Source of the DNA: JAWKWA01 sp041397765
GTDB lineage: Bacteria; Pseudomonadota; Alphaproteobacteria; Rhizobiales; Hyphomicrobiaceae
Length of the DNA: 64,000 nt
NCBI GenBank assembly: GCA_041397765.1
Contig: JAWKWA010000007.1
Coordinates: 156,417 to 220,416, forward strand
Direction: 5' to 3'
The notes below the pieces were generated by a model. It made no database searches. It was not told where the DNA came from and was given only the letters and a program-made list of their open reading frames with translations. Both the position numbers and the translations under genes were made by a program. Within the stretch, counting starts at the first letter, position 1. Every line of letters starts with the position of its first letter. Positions 8,282 through 17,227 of the stretch are shown here, in pieces.

Positions 8282-9394
8282 TCATGTCAGCGGCGCGCGC
8301 GGCGGATTGAGGCGCGGTCGGTGACGGTCGGCGAGCGTGACGGCCTTCACGATCATATAGACCGGCCGGCCCGGCTCCAGTCCGAGCGCCTCGACCGAAT
8401 GGCAGGTGATGCGGGCGAGAATGCTGTCGGAGCCGCTGGTGATGCGCACGAGCGCATCGTCGCGGGGGCCTGCCACGATCTGCGCGACGCTACCGGCCAG
8501 GACGTTGAGCGCGCTGATCGCGCGCGGCTCCTGCGTCGCCAGCATGACGTCGCGGGCCCGCACATGGGCCCTCAGAACGGTGCCGGGCGCGGCATCGAGG
8601 CGGGGCAGGCGCCAGGTGCCGGCGCTCGAATGGAGCACGGTCAGGCCATGCTCCGCCGCGCCGGCCACGGTCAGCTCGACGAGCGATCCGACCTCGTCGC
8701 GGTCTTCCTCGGGCAGCAGGTCGACACGGGTCAGAACCTCGCCGGCGGGGCCGGCGGCGACCGACCGGCCGGCCTTCATGAGGACGACGTCGGAGGCGAG
8801 GCGGGCGACCTCGGCGAAGGAATGGCTGACATAGACGATCGGCACCTTCGCCTCGTCGCGCAGCCGCTCGACATAGGGCAGGATCTCGGCCTTCAGCGCC
8901 TCGTCGAGCGAGGCGAGCGGCTCGTCCATCAGCACGATCATCGGATCGGAGAGGAGCGCACGGCCGATCGCCACGCGCTGGCGCTCGCCGCCGGAGAGAT
9001 GGATGGGGTAGCGGTTCAGCAGATGGCCGATGCCGAGCAATTCGATGACGGCGGCGGCATCGGCGCGGCGTGGCGCGCGCGGCGCGAAGAGCCGGCCATA
9101 GGCGAGATTCCGGGCGACCGTCAGATGGGGAAAGAGGCGCGCGTCCTGGAAGACGTAGCCGATGCGGCGACGGTGGACGGGCACGAAGATGCCGGCCTCG
9201 GTGTCGACGAGAACACGGCCCTCGACGGCGATGCGGGCGAGGTCGGGACGAATGAGGCCGGCGATCAGGTTGACGAGCGTGCTCTTGCCCGAGCCGGATG
9301 GACCAAAGAGGGCGGTGAGGCGGCCGCCCGCCGCGAAATCGACGTCGAGCGCGAATTCACCCAGACGATGGCGGGCGGTGACGGTGAGGGTCAT
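8282..9394 (-). CDS. modC: Molybdate ABC transporter ATP-binding protein ModC
   Basis: A 370-residue ATPase. The Walker A motif GPSGSGKST is at residues 31-39, the Q-loop is in GYVFQDARLFPHL, the signature is LSGGERQRVA, Walker B is VLMDEPLASLD and the H-loop is YVSHSFAEV. The C-terminal third carries a Mop/TOBE molybdate-binding domain (SALNVLAGSVAQIV onward), which distinguishes ModC from other importer ATPases. The ATG at 9394 overlaps the modB stop by 4 nt (ATGA), showing translational coupling. It powers molybdate uptake together with ModB and ModA. Confidence 0.95.
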   Translation of the reverse strand: MTLTVTARHRLGEFALDVDFAAGGRLTALFGPSGSGKSTLVNLIAGLIRPDLARIAVEGRVLVDTEAGIFVPVHRRRIGYVFQDARLFPHLTVARNLAYGRLFAPRAPRRADAAAVIELLGIGHLLNRYPIHLSGGERQRVAIGRALLSDPMIVLMDEPLASLDEALKAEILPYVERLRDEAKVPIVYVSHSFAEVARLASDVVLMKAGRSVAAGPAGEVLTRVDLLPEEDRDEVGSLVELTVAGAAEHGLTVLHSSAGTWRLPRLDAAPGTVLRAHVRARDVMLATQEPRAISALNVLAGSVAQIVAGPRDDALVRITSGSDSILARITCHSVEALGLEPGRPVYMIVKAVTLADRHRPRLNPPRAPLT

Positions 9395-10110
9395 TTGCGG
9401 CCCGCATCCGCGCCGACGCGGCGTGCCAGATATTCCGAGACGAGAACGGCCGCCATGGCGATGGCGATGGCGACGAGCGTCAGGCGGAGCGCGCCGGCAT
9501 CGCCGCCCGGTATCTGGGTGAAGGTGTAGATGGCGGACGGTAGCGTCTGGGTCTCGCCGGGAATGTTGGAGACGAAGGTGATGGTGGCGCCGAACTCGCC
9601 CATGGCGCGGGCAAAGGCGAGGACGAGGCCGGCAACGATGCCCGGCGCGATCAGCGGCAGGGTCACGGTCAGGAAGACGAAGGCGCGGTTGGCACCGAGC
9701 GTGCCGGCCGCCTCCTCGAGCCGGCGGTCGACGCCCTCGATGGAAAGCCTGATGGCGCGCACGAGCAGGGGAAAGGCCATGATCGCCGAAGCGAGCACGG
9801 CCCCGGTCCAGCGGAACGAGAAGGTGAGCCCGAGGGTGCGCTCGAGAAAGGCGCCGACCGGGGCACGGCGCCCGAAGGTGAGAAGCAGGACATAGCCGGT
9901 GACGACCGGGGGCAGCACGAGAGGAAGGTGGACGAGGCCGTTCAGCAGCGATCTTCCCCAGAAGCGGCCTCGCGCCAGCAGATAGGCGACGGCGATCCCC
10001 AGCGGCAGGCTGGCGAGCGTCGCGACGCTGGCGACGATGAGCGAGAGGCGGACCGCGCTCCACTCCTCGGGGCTCAGATGCAGCGAGAACACGTCGAACC
10101 CCCCTGGCAT
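9391..10110 (-). CDS. modB: Molybdate ABC transporter permease ModB
   Basis: A membrane protein of about 239 residues with five to six hydrophobic helices and the permease EAA-type loop EEAAGTLGANRAFVFLTVTL. LSPEEWSAVRLSL near the N-terminus is typical of ModB. The start is uncertain: ATG 10110 is used here. GTG 10092, preceded by CAGGGGGG with 6-nt spacing, gives the usual ModB N-terminus and may be the true start. It forms the molybdate channel and overlaps modC. Confidence 0.93.
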   Translation of the reverse strand: MPGGFDVFSLHLSPEEWSAVRLSLIVASVATLASLPLGIAVAYLLARGRFWGRSLLNGLVHLPLVLPPVVTGYVLLLTFGRRAPVGAFLERTLGLTFSFRWTGAVLASAIMAFPLLVRAIRLSIEGVDRRLEEAAGTLGANRAFVFLTVTLPLIAPGIVAGLVLAFARAMGEFGATITFVSNIPGETQTLPSAIYTFTQIPGGDAGALRLTLVAIAIAMAAVLVSEYLARRVGADAGRK

Positions 10111-10182
10111 TCTGCAATGACGCCGCTGCGCCAAGGATGTCCCGCCGGCGCTCGAGAGGACGGGCGCTCCCCTGCTCCGGCG

Positions 10183-10998
10183 TCAGTTGGCGGTCTCGTG
10201 CACCACGAAGCCTTCGGCGCGGAAAATCTCCGCTGCCTCGGGCGACGTCAAGCAGGTGAGATAGTCGGCGGTGCCGGGGGACTTCGATTGGCTCGTCTCG
10301 GCGACCGGATAGACGATCGGGGGATGGCTCGCCTCGGGAAAATTGCCGAGGATCGTCACCCGCGGCTCGACGATGGCGTCGGTGCGGTAGACGATGCCGA
10401 CCCGCGCCTCACCGGTGGCGACGAGGGCGAGCGCCGACCGGACATTGTCGGCCTCGGCCAGCTTGTCCTTCACGCTCTCCCAAAGCCCCAGGAACTCGAG
10501 TGCTGCCCGGCCGTAGCGTCCGGCGGGAACGGCCTCGACATTCGCCATGGCGAGGCGGCTGTCGCCGATGAGGCCGGCGAGATCGAGATCCCGGCCGATG
10601 GTTGCGGCTGGTGCCTCGCCTGCCGGGGCGATCAGCACGATGTCGTTGCCGAGGAGTTGGCGCACCGTGTCTTTCTTCACCTCGCCCTCGGCGAGGAGCT
10701 TCTCCATCCAGGCGAGATCGGCGGCGAAGAAGACATCGGCGGGTGCCCCGGCCTCGATCTGGCGGGCGAGCGCCGAGGTCGCGGCGTAGGAGGCCGTGGC
10801 CGTCACGCCGGTCCGGGCGGCGCAGTCGGCATTCACCTTGTCGAGGGCGTTGCGCAGGCTCGCTGCGGCAAAGACGAGAACGTCGCCTTCCCCGGCCCTG
10901 GCAGGGGCTGGAAGGCCGAGCTCCGCCGGGACGGCAAGAGTGAGCAATGCCAGGGTGAGCCGGCGCCAGAGGCTGGCACGGCGTGCGGTCGTCGACAT
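10183..10998 (-). CDS. modA: Periplasmic molybdate-binding protein ModA
   Basis: A 271-residue binding protein with a signal peptide (basic ARRASLWRR, hydrophobic LTLALLTLAVP, likely cut after ARA). The ModA motif VFAAASLRNALDKV follows, then SYAATSALARQIEAGAPADVFFAAD and the C-terminal YPVAETSQSK. The start at ATG 10998 was chosen for GGAGGGGG 8 nt upstream. It captures molybdate or tungstate in the periplasm for ModBC. A ModE operator lies 60 bp upstream. Confidence 0.95.
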   Translation of the reverse strand: MSTTARRASLWRRLTLALLTLAVPAELGLPAPARAGEGDVLVFAAASLRNALDKVNADCAARTGVTATASYAATSALARQIEAGAPADVFFAADLAWMEKLLAEGEVKKDTVRQLLGNDIVLIAPAGEAPAATIGRDLDLAGLIGDSRLAMANVEAVPAGRYGRAALEFLGLWESVKDKLAEADNVRSALALVATGEARVGIVYRTDAIVEPRVTILGNFPEASHPPIVYPVAETSQSKSPGTADYLTCLTSPEAAEIFRAEGFVVHETAN

Positions 10999-11447
10999 CG
11001 GGTATCCCCCCTCCATCTCGGCCCCGGCGGTTCGTCACCGAGGCCTTTCGAGCCAAGCGATATGTTCGATGGAATATAACGAATGCGGATGGGCAGGGCA
11101 ATCGGCTCGCGCCGGGCCCCAAGAATTCTTACTCATTCCTGCGGATCGAAGGGATTGACTGCGTCAATGCGCCATATTCCGACGGATACCGGCAAAGCGG
11201 CGGATGCGACAGGTGCGGGCCACGCCGAGGATTTCGCCGGTCGCGCATCGTCCGGTCGAGAGCGGTGGCGTCGCGCTCATCCCCCGTCCGGCCGGGTGGC
11301 GCCCGGCCCGGCGGTCCGGATCGCGGCGACTGGATTTCCCGGACGAGAACGGGCACAGGAAGGATCGACAACGGAGCGAGTGGCCGCAGAGTGTTCCTCT
11401 CGATCGGCAAAGGGGCGCTCGACCATCGTTCGATTTCAGGAAAAGCC
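10999..11447. other. Divergent intergenic region modA / dusA
   Basis: This 449 bp separates two divergent genes. It holds the ModE operator (11058-11081), and the stretch 11055-11150 is relatively rich in A+T, where the modA promoter should lie. Reading frames between 11160 and 11447 lack family features; I see no gene. Confidence 0.55.
11058..11081 (-). promoter_or_regulatory. Candidate ModE operator upstream of modA
   Basis: CGATATGTT, six bases, then AATATAACG form an imperfect palindrome. The right arm is an exact ModE half-site (reverse complement CGTTATATT) and the left arm differs at two of nine positions. Spacing and sequence match the known ModE box. It sits 60-83 bp before the modA start, where binding would block transcription of modABC when molybdate is plentiful. 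Confidence 0.75.
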
Positions 11448-12488
11448 GTGCAATTTCCGAACCATAGAGTTTCCGTTGCGCCCATGATGGACTGGACCGA
11501 CCGGCATTGCCGGGCGTTCCACCGGGCGATCACGGGCCGCGCGCTGCTCTATAGCGAGATGGTGACGACGGGTGCGGTCATCCATGGCGACCGGGCGCGG
11601 CTCATCGGCTTCGATGCGCGCGAGCATCCGGTGGTGCTGCAACTCGGTGGCTCCGATCCCGACGATCTCGCCCGCGCCGCCGAAATCGGCGCGGGATATG
11701 GCTATGACGAGATCAATCTCAATTGCGGTTGCCCGTCCGACCGGGTGCAGTCCGGCCGCTTCGGCGCCTGCCTGATGGCGGAGCCCGAGCTGGTCGCGCG
11801 CTGCTTCCGTGCCATGCAGGATGCGGTCGACGTTCCCGTCACCGTCAAATGCCGGATCGGCATCGACGACCAGGACAGCGAGGCCGACCTCACGCGCTTC
11901 GTTGCGGCGGTCGCGGCGGCCGGCTGCCGGACCTTCGTCGTGCATGCCCGCAAGGCCTGGCTGAAGGGCCTGTCGCCGAAGGAGAACCGCGAGATCCCGC
12001 CGCTCGACTACGATCGCGTGCATCGCCTGAAGGCGGCCTTTCCAGATCTCGTCATCGCCATCAACGGCGGCCTTCGCAGTCTCGCCGAGGCCGAGGCCGA
12101 GCTCGCCTTCGTCGATGGCGTCATGCTGGGGCGCGCCGCCTATCAGACGCCCTATGTGCTGGCCGAGGTGGACCGCCGTATCTTCGGGGCAGGCGGGCCT
12201 GTGCCGAGCCGGGAGGAAATCGTCGCAAGGCACCTGCCCTATCTCGCCGAGAAACTCGCGGAGGGCGTGCGGCTCTGGGATATGACGCGACACATGCTCG
12301 GCCTTTATCACGGCGAGCCGGGCGGGCGGATCTATCGACGCATCCTCAGCGAGGAGGCCGTGCGGCGGGGAGCGGGGCTCGATGTCATGTCGCGCGCGCT
12401 CGATGCCGTCGCCGAGGCGCGCGCAAAGGCAGACCGGGTCCGCGACGAGGAGCGGGCGGCGGGCAGGCACGGGGAGGCGGCGGCATGA
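11448..12488 (+). CDS. dusA: tRNA-dihydrouridine(20/20a) synthase DusA
   Basis: A 346-residue FMN enzyme. The N-terminal VSVAPMMDWTDRHCR is the FMN-binding start of DusA, and INLNCGCPSDRVQSGRFGACL holds the catalytic cysteine. KCRIGID, HARKAWLKGLSPKENR and INGGLRS are further DusA motifs. It reduces U20/U20a in tRNA using NADPH. GTG 11448 is the start because it has AGGA 7 nt upstream and gives the usual family length. The stop overlaps the next gene by ATGA, making dusA the first gene of a four-gene unit. Confidence 0.95.
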   Translation: MQFPNHRVSVAPMMDWTDRHCRAFHRAITGRALLYSEMVTTGAVIHGDRARLIGFDAREHPVVLQLGGSDPDDLARAAEIGAGYGYDEINLNCGCPSDRVQSGRFGACLMAEPELVARCFRAMQDAVDVPVTVKCRIGIDDQDSEADLTRFVAAVAAAGCRTFVVHARKAWLKGLSPKENREIPPLDYDRVHRLKAAFPDLVIAINGGLRSLAEAEAELAFVDGVMLGRAAYQTPYVLAEVDRRIFGAGGPVPSREEIVARHLPYLAEKLAEGVRLWDMTRHMLGLYHGEPGGRIYRRILSEEAVRRGAGLDVMSRALDAVAEARAKADRVRDEERAAGRHGEAAA

Positions 12489-13318
12489 CGCTCGGGGGAC
12501 TGTCGCCGGTCGAGGCGGCCGGGCTCGTCTCGGCGCTGCTGATCGGCGGGCTCGTCGTCGGCTTCCTCTCGGGGCTGATCGGCATCGGCGGCGGCGGCAT
12601 CCTCGTGCCGGTGCTCTATGAGCTCTTCCGCCTGATGGAGGTGCCCGAAGAGGTGCGGATGCATATGGCCGTCGGTACCTCGCTTGCCGTCATCACACCG
12701 ACCTCGATACGCTCGTTCCTGTCGCATCGGGCGCGCGGCGCGGTCGACGAGGAGGTGCTCTGGCGGCTCGGTCCGGCGGTGATGGCGGGCGTCGGGCTCG
12801 GCGTCCTCATCGCGCACCGGGCGCCGGGCGACCTTCTGAAGCTGGTCTTTGCGGTGTTCTGCGCGGTGATGGCGCTGCGGCTCATCGTCGGCTCGGACCG
12901 GCTGAAGATCGCCGCGGAGCTGCCGGGCCCCGCGGTCTGCTGGCCGGCCGGGCTCTTCATCGGCGGCTACTGCGCGCTGATCGGCATCGGCGGCGGCGCG
13001 TTCGTGACGACTTTCATGCAGCTCCATGGCCGGCCGATCCTGAAGGCGGTGGCGACGGCGGCGGGCTTCGGGCCGATCATCGCGCTGCCGGGTACGATCG
13101 GCTACATCTGGGCGGGGCTCGGCGCGGAAGGACTGCCGCCGGGCTCGGCCGGTTTCGTGTCGGTGCTCGGGGCGCTCATCATCGTGCCGGCGAGCGTGCT
13201 GGCGGCGCCGGCCGGCGTGCGCCTCGCCCATGGGCTGTCGCGGCGCACGCTCGAATATGCCTTCGCCGCCTTTCTGATCGCGGTCGGCATCCGTTTCACG
13301 ATCGCCCTCGTCGGCTGA
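12485..13318 (+). CDS. TSUP (TauE/SafE) family sulfite/organosulfonate exporter-like permease
   Basis: A 277-residue membrane protein with about eight hydrophobic segments and two copies of the TSUP glycine motif (GFLSGLIGIGGGGILVPVL near residue 28 and ALIGIGGGAFVTTFM near 165). Such proteins carry sulfite, sulfonates or other anions; the substrate is unknown. The ATG overlaps the dusA stop (ATGA). Confidence 0.9.
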   Translation: MTLGGLSPVEAAGLVSALLIGGLVVGFLSGLIGIGGGGILVPVLYELFRLMEVPEEVRMHMAVGTSLAVITPTSIRSFLSHRARGAVDEEVLWRLGPAVMAGVGLGVLIAHRAPGDLLKLVFAVFCAVMALRLIVGSDRLKIAAELPGPAVCWPAGLFIGGYCALIGIGGGAFVTTFMQLHGRPILKAVATAAGFGPIIALPGTIGYIWAGLGAEGLPPGSAGFVSVLGALIIVPASVLAAPAGVRLAHGLSRRTLEYAFAAFLIAVGIRFTIALVG

Positions 13319-13413
13319 TGCCGCCGTTCGCCATGGTGGCGACGTTTTCCTTGGACGAGACTGGATCATCGCGACGGTTGCGGTCCGCGCTCAACCCCTT
13401 CGGGACGGATCCC

Positions 13414-14031
13414 ATGACAGGAATCGTGAAAGCGCCAGCGCCGGCGCTCGCTCTGCTGGCCATCGCATCGGGCATCCTCGGGACGGTGGCGCCAGGTGGC
13501 GATCTGAGGATGGGCGAGGCCGTGCTCACCATGGTGCTGACTGGGGTGTGGTTCGGCCTCGTCATGGGCTATGGCGCGTGGCGCTTCGCCGGGCGCTCCC
13601 TCGTGCTGGCGAGCGTCGCGCTCGTCCTCACCGTGGTCGGCTGGGAGGTGGCGGTCAATCTCGCCATGAGGCTCGAGCGGGACTGGCTGAAGGATGCCGG
13701 ATTGCCCGAGGGCTCGACGATGTATGCGAGCGGTCTTGCGGCGGGTGCGGTCGGTGCGCTCCTGACCTGGGTCGGGATCGCGATCGCGGGCGGCGGGGCC
13801 CGCAAGGTCGGCACGGCCGTGCGCGCGGTGGCGACCGGCGCGGCGCTGGGCCTGCTGCTGCCTGCCATCGACTGGGTGGATTCCCCGGCCATTCTGCTGG
13901 TGCCCTGGCAGGTCGGCGTCGCGGCCGTGCTCGGACATGCGCTCGGGCGCTCCGAGCGGCAAGTCGTGTCGCAGGGCTTGCCCGATGGCGGTGCCGATGG
14001 TGCGCCTGCTGTCGGCGGGGTCGAGCGATGA
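13414..14031 (+). CDS. Integral membrane protein of unknown function
   Basis: About 205 residues with four or five hydrophobic helices (APALALLAIASGILGTVA, AVLTMVLTGVWFGLVMGYGAW, SLVLASVALVLTVVGW, AAGAVGALLTWVGIAIAGG and two near the C-terminus) and a polar tail. I do not recognise a family. An alternative start at 13318 overlaps the TSUP stop (TGATG) and would add 32 mostly polar residues; I chose 13414 because the first helix follows directly and GGGACGG precedes it. The stop overlaps the next gene by ATGA, so the two are translated together. Confidence 0.6.
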   Translation: MTGIVKAPAPALALLAIASGILGTVAPGGDLRMGEAVLTMVLTGVWFGLVMGYGAWRFAGRSLVLASVALVLTVVGWEVAVNLAMRLERDWLKDAGLPEGSTMYASGLAAGAVGALLTWVGIAIAGGGARKVGTAVRAVATGAALGLLLPAIDWVDSPAILLVPWQVGVAAVLGHALGRSERQVVSQGLPDGGADGAPAVGGVER

Positions 14032-14681
14032 GCGGCGAGGGGCGGAAGCTTGGGCGCAAGAGAGGTGCTCGGATCGGGCGTGCTTCCATCCTGCTCGCCG
14101 CGCTCCTGCTCGGCCCCGGTGCGGAACGGGCGGTGGCTTGCGCGTGCTGCTCGGACGAGGGGCTGCGGATCGAGACACGGGCTGTCCTTTCCTCGGGCGA
14201 GGCCGAGGAAATCGGTCGCATCGTTCTTGCGCCGCGAGCGCGGCTGCGGATGGGACCGGGCTATCCTGACGACGTTCATGGCATCGCCGCGCCCGGGGAC
14301 GGATGGCTCGACATTGCGGCGCGCTGGGTGGACGGGGGCATCGAGTTCGATGTCGGCTCGCCCGGAGGTGCGGGCGGACGCATCGCCGTCAGCCTCGAGC
14401 GCGTGCTCGAGCGCTTCGAGGTCGATACCGGGCGGGGCGAGGGAATGTCAGCAGGCGGCGGCCCGGACCTCTACAAGGAATGGCGGATGATCGGACGGGC
14501 GGAGCTTTCGGGCGCCCTGTTCACCGCCACAAGCCCGGCCAAGGCCCGTCTCATCCTGCAGGGCGGGGGCAATCTCTGCACGTCGGCGGAATCCTTCGCG
14601 CGCTGGATGCTGATCCTCAAGGGCGGCGGCGCCGATTTCGCGCTCCTGGGCGAGACGGTCCGCGCCGGCGACGGCAACTGA
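14028..14681 (+). CDS. Secreted protein of unknown function with CACC motif
   Basis: A 217-residue protein. A basic N-terminus and hydrophobic stretch (ASILLAALLLGPGAERAVA) form a signal peptide, followed at once by CACCSDEG, a cluster of three cysteines at the mature N-terminus. The rest looks like a soluble beta-rich domain ending in FARWMLILKGGGADFALLGE. The cysteine cluster could bind a metal or form disulfides, or the first cysteine could be lipidated, though the lipobox is not canonical. It overlaps the preceding membrane protein gene by 4 nt, so the two may act together in the envelope. Function unknown. Confidence 0.65.
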   Translation: MSGEGRKLGRKRGARIGRASILLAALLLGPGAERAVACACCSDEGLRIETRAVLSSGEAEEIGRIVLAPRARLRMGPGYPDDVHGIAAPGDGWLDIAARWVDGGIEFDVGSPGGAGGRIAVSLERVLERFEVDTGRGEGMSAGGGPDLYKEWRMIGRAELSGALFTATSPAKARLILQGGGNLCTSAESFARWMLILKGGGADFALLGETVRAGDGN

Positions 14682-14748
14682 TGGAACTGTCGAGGCGTGG
14701 GCCGGCCGGCGCGCGATCCTGAGCGGCCGTCCCTGTTGGCGTCCGTGC

Positions 14749-16272
14749 TCAGATCTTCTGATTGTAGGCGCCGATCTCGGGATAGGTGGCGAGATGGTCG
14801 TCGATCGCCTCGAAGATGGCGCGCATGCTCGCCTCCGAGGTCGGGCTCTCGACGACGATCACGAGCTCGGGCTTGTTGGATGAGGCACGCACGAGACCCC
14901 AGGTGCCGTCCTCCAGCGTCAGGCGGATGCCGTTGACGGTGACGATGTCCCTCACCTTCTGGCCGGCGATCGGCGTGCCGGCCGCGGCAAGCGCCTGGAA
15001 ATGGGCGACCACGCGCTCGACGACGCCATATTTCACCTCGTCGGCGCAATGGGGTGACATGGTCGGCGACTGCCAGGTGCGCGGCAGGGCGTTCTTCAGG
15101 TCGGCCATCGACTTGTCGGGCGCGCGATCGAGCATGTCGCAGACGGCCAGGGCGGCGACGAAGCCGTCGTCATAGCCGCGCCCGAGCGGCTCGTTGAAGA
15201 AGAAGTGCCCCGACTTCTCGAAGCCGACCAGCGTGCCGTGCTCGAAGTTGTAGCGCTTTATGTAGGAATGGCCGGTCTTCCAGTAGGCGGTCGTCGCGCC
15301 GTTGGCGATCAGCACCGGATCGGTGGTGAAGAGGCCGGTCGACTTCACGTCGACGACGAAGCGAGCATTCCGGTGGATCGCCGAGAGGTCGCGCGCGAGC
15401 ATGACACCGACCTTGTCGGCGAAGATCTCGTCGCCCTCGTTGTCGACGACGCCGCAGCGATCGCCGTCGCCGTCGAAGGCGAGGCCGACATCGGCGCCAT
15501 GCTCCTTCACCGCGGCCGAGACCGCGTGCAGCATCTTCAGGTCCTCGGGATTGGGATTGTGATTGGGGAAGGAATGGTCGAGCTCGCAATGGAGCGGCAC
15601 GACCTCGCAGCCGATGCCCTCCAGGATGCGCGGCGCGAAGGCGCCCGCCGTGCCGTTGCCGCAGGCGGCGACCACCTTCAGGCGGCGCTTCAGTCTCGGC
15701 CGGTCGAGGAGGCTCGCGACATAGCGCTCGGCGAGATCGGGGACGAGCACGAGGCGGCCGCCGCCCGGCATCGGCAGATCGCCCGAGAGCACGATCTCCT
15801 TCAGCAGGCTCATCTCGTCGGGGCCGAAGGTGAGCGGGCGGGCAAGACCCATCTTGATGCCGGTCCAGCCATTGTCGTTGTGCGAGGCCGTCACCATGGC
15901 GACGCCTTCGACATCGAGCGCGAATTGGGCGAAGTAGGCCATGGGCGAAAGCGCAAGGCCGATGTCGTGCACCTCGAAGCCGCCGGCGAGGAGCCCGGTC
16001 GTCAGCGCCTCCTTGACCGCGCCCGAGTACCAGCGGAAGTCGTGGCCGACGACGATGCGCCGGGCCACCTTGCGCTCCTCGAACAGCCGGGCGAGGCCGA
16101 GGCCGATCGCCCGGAGGCCCATCAGATTGATCTCGCCGGGGAACAGCCAGCGCGCGTCGTACTCGCGAAAGCCGGTCGGCTTCACCAGGGGCTCGCGCTC
16201 GAAGGCGAAGGTGTTCGGTACGAGGTCGGCGCGCGGGCGCGGGAAACGGGTGGTGGCTGCGGCTGACAACAT
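14749..16272 (-). CDS. Phosphomannomutase/phosphoglucomutase
   Basis: A 507-residue alpha-D-phosphohexomutase. The catalytic phosphoserine lies in VTASHNDNGWTG, the Mg-binding loop is AFDGDGDRCGVVD, and the sugar-binding loop is VGFEKSGHFFFNE. The C-terminal phosphate-binding segment contains VRASSNKPELV. It interconverts hexose-1- and hexose-6-phosphates for polysaccharide and lipopolysaccharide sugars in the cytoplasm. The start at ATG 16272 has AGGAGGAA 7 nt upstream. It lies downstream of the retropepsin genes on the same strand after a 321-bp gap, so it probably has its own promoter. Confidence 0.93.
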   Translation of the reverse strand: MLSAAATTRFPRPRADLVPNTFAFEREPLVKPTGFREYDARWLFPGEINLMGLRAIGLGLARLFEERKVARRIVVGHDFRWYSGAVKEALTTGLLAGGFEVHDIGLALSPMAYFAQFALDVEGVAMVTASHNDNGWTGIKMGLARPLTFGPDEMSLLKEIVLSGDLPMPGGGRLVLVPDLAERYVASLLDRPRLKRRLKVVAACGNGTAGAFAPRILEGIGCEVVPLHCELDHSFPNHNPNPEDLKMLHAVSAAVKEHGADVGLAFDGDGDRCGVVDNEGDEIFADKVGVMLARDLSAIHRNARFVVDVKSTGLFTTDPVLIANGATTAYWKTGHSYIKRYNFEHGTLVGFEKSGHFFFNEPLGRGYDDGFVAALAVCDMLDRAPDKSMADLKNALPRTWQSPTMSPHCADEVKYGVVERVVAHFQALAAAGTPIAGQKVRDIVTVNGIRLTLEDGTWGLVRASSNKPELVIVVESPTSEASMRAIFEAIDDHLATYPEIGAYNQKI

Positions 16273-16593
16273 GCGGCTTCCTCCTCGACGAGGGGGCCAG
16301 GAGCGCCTGGCGATCCGAAGCGATCGCAAAGGCGCTCGCGGCTCCTCACTTGTCGCATCTTCTCTCGACGGGCCGGTACGCTGCGTCGGAAAATGCGTCG
16401 GCCGGGGGACAGCGCCCTTCGGCCCGTCGCGAATCGGCTCGTCCTCACCGGGCTCAGTAGCCGACGGCGCACGGATTGTGAACGCGGAAACCTGTCCCGG
16501 CGATCCGCCGGAGTGACCGCCGCGCGCCCCAGGGGAGCGGAAGGCGCGGGTCCTTTCCCGGTCCTGGAGATGGCGGCGGCAACCGTCGGTCCG
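16273..16593. other. Intergenic region upstream of the phosphomannomutase gene
   Basis: 321 bp between two minus-strand genes. I see no gene, RNA or strong hairpin; it should contain the phosphomannomutase promoter, but no clear -35/-10 pair stands out. Confidence 0.5.
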
Positions 16594-17172
16594 CTACTGG
16601 ACGAGCACCAGCTCGCGGCCGCGGATGTCGACGCGGCTCAGCTTGGAGAGGAAGGTCATGCCGAGAAGGGTGATGAACTTCGTGCCGGGCTCGCCGATCG
16701 TCGCCTCGACATCGTGGACGGTGATGTCGCCGATGCGGATCTCGTCGATGACGACGGGGGCGGCGCGGGTGGTGCCATTGGCGGTGCGGGCCGTCAGCGT
16801 GTAGTCGCTGTCCTTGGGCTCGATACCGAGACGCACGGCATCCTCGTAGCGCAGCGCGACATGGGTTGCCCCGGTGTCGACGAGCACCTCGATCGCGCGG
16901 CCGTTGACATAGACCTCGGCGAAGAAATGGCCGTTTTCGGCGGCGCGCAGATGCGCCTCGCGCAGACCGCCGTCGTCGGTCTCGACCGCGATCGCGACGG
17001 TGCCGTCATCGGCCGACTGATCGGCGATGCGGACATCCTCGACGCGCGAGTTGGCCATGAAGACATCGGCTGCAGTGCTGAACTTGTAGAAGGCAGCACC
17101 CGTTGCGCCCGCGATCAGCACCCAGACGGCAAGCTCGCGGAATACGGCGGCGACGCCACTCGGTACACTCAT
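16594..17172 (-). CDS. Membrane-anchored retropepsin-like aspartic protease (TIGR02281 type), copy 1
   Basis: A 192-residue protein with one N-terminal membrane helix (about 12-30) and a single retropepsin fold. The catalytic D-T-G is at residues 99-101 in EVLVDTGATHVALR, and the flap-like region includes TANGTTRAAPV. LLGMTFLSKL near the end is the family's hydrophobic psi-loop. Clan AA proteases of this type act as dimers in the periplasm of alphaproteobacteria. It lies 55 bp after a paralogue. The substrate is unknown. Confidence 0.88.
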   Translation of the reverse strand: MSVPSGVAAVFRELAVWVLIAGATGAAFYKFSTAADVFMANSRVEDVRIADQSADDGTVAIAVETDDGGLREAHLRAAENGHFFAEVYVNGRAIEVLVDTGATHVALRYEDAVRLGIEPKDSDYTLTARTANGTTRAAPVVIDEIRIGDITVHDVEATIGEPGTKFITLLGMTFLSKLSRVDIRGRELVLVQ

Positions 17173-17227
17173 ACGAAACCCGATCCGGTTCGGCGCCCCG
17201 GCCGGGCCTTCCCGCGGAGGGAGCGGC

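Noticed and set aside
8282..10117. Long frame joining modC to upstream sequence as one 611-residue protein
   Set aside because: The first 241 codons are an out-of-frame reading of modB; modC starts at its own ATG (9394) overlapping the modB stop.
14028..14681. Lipoprotein call for the CACC protein
   Set aside because: The residues before the first cysteine (ERAVA) do not form a good lipobox; I left it as a secreted protein.
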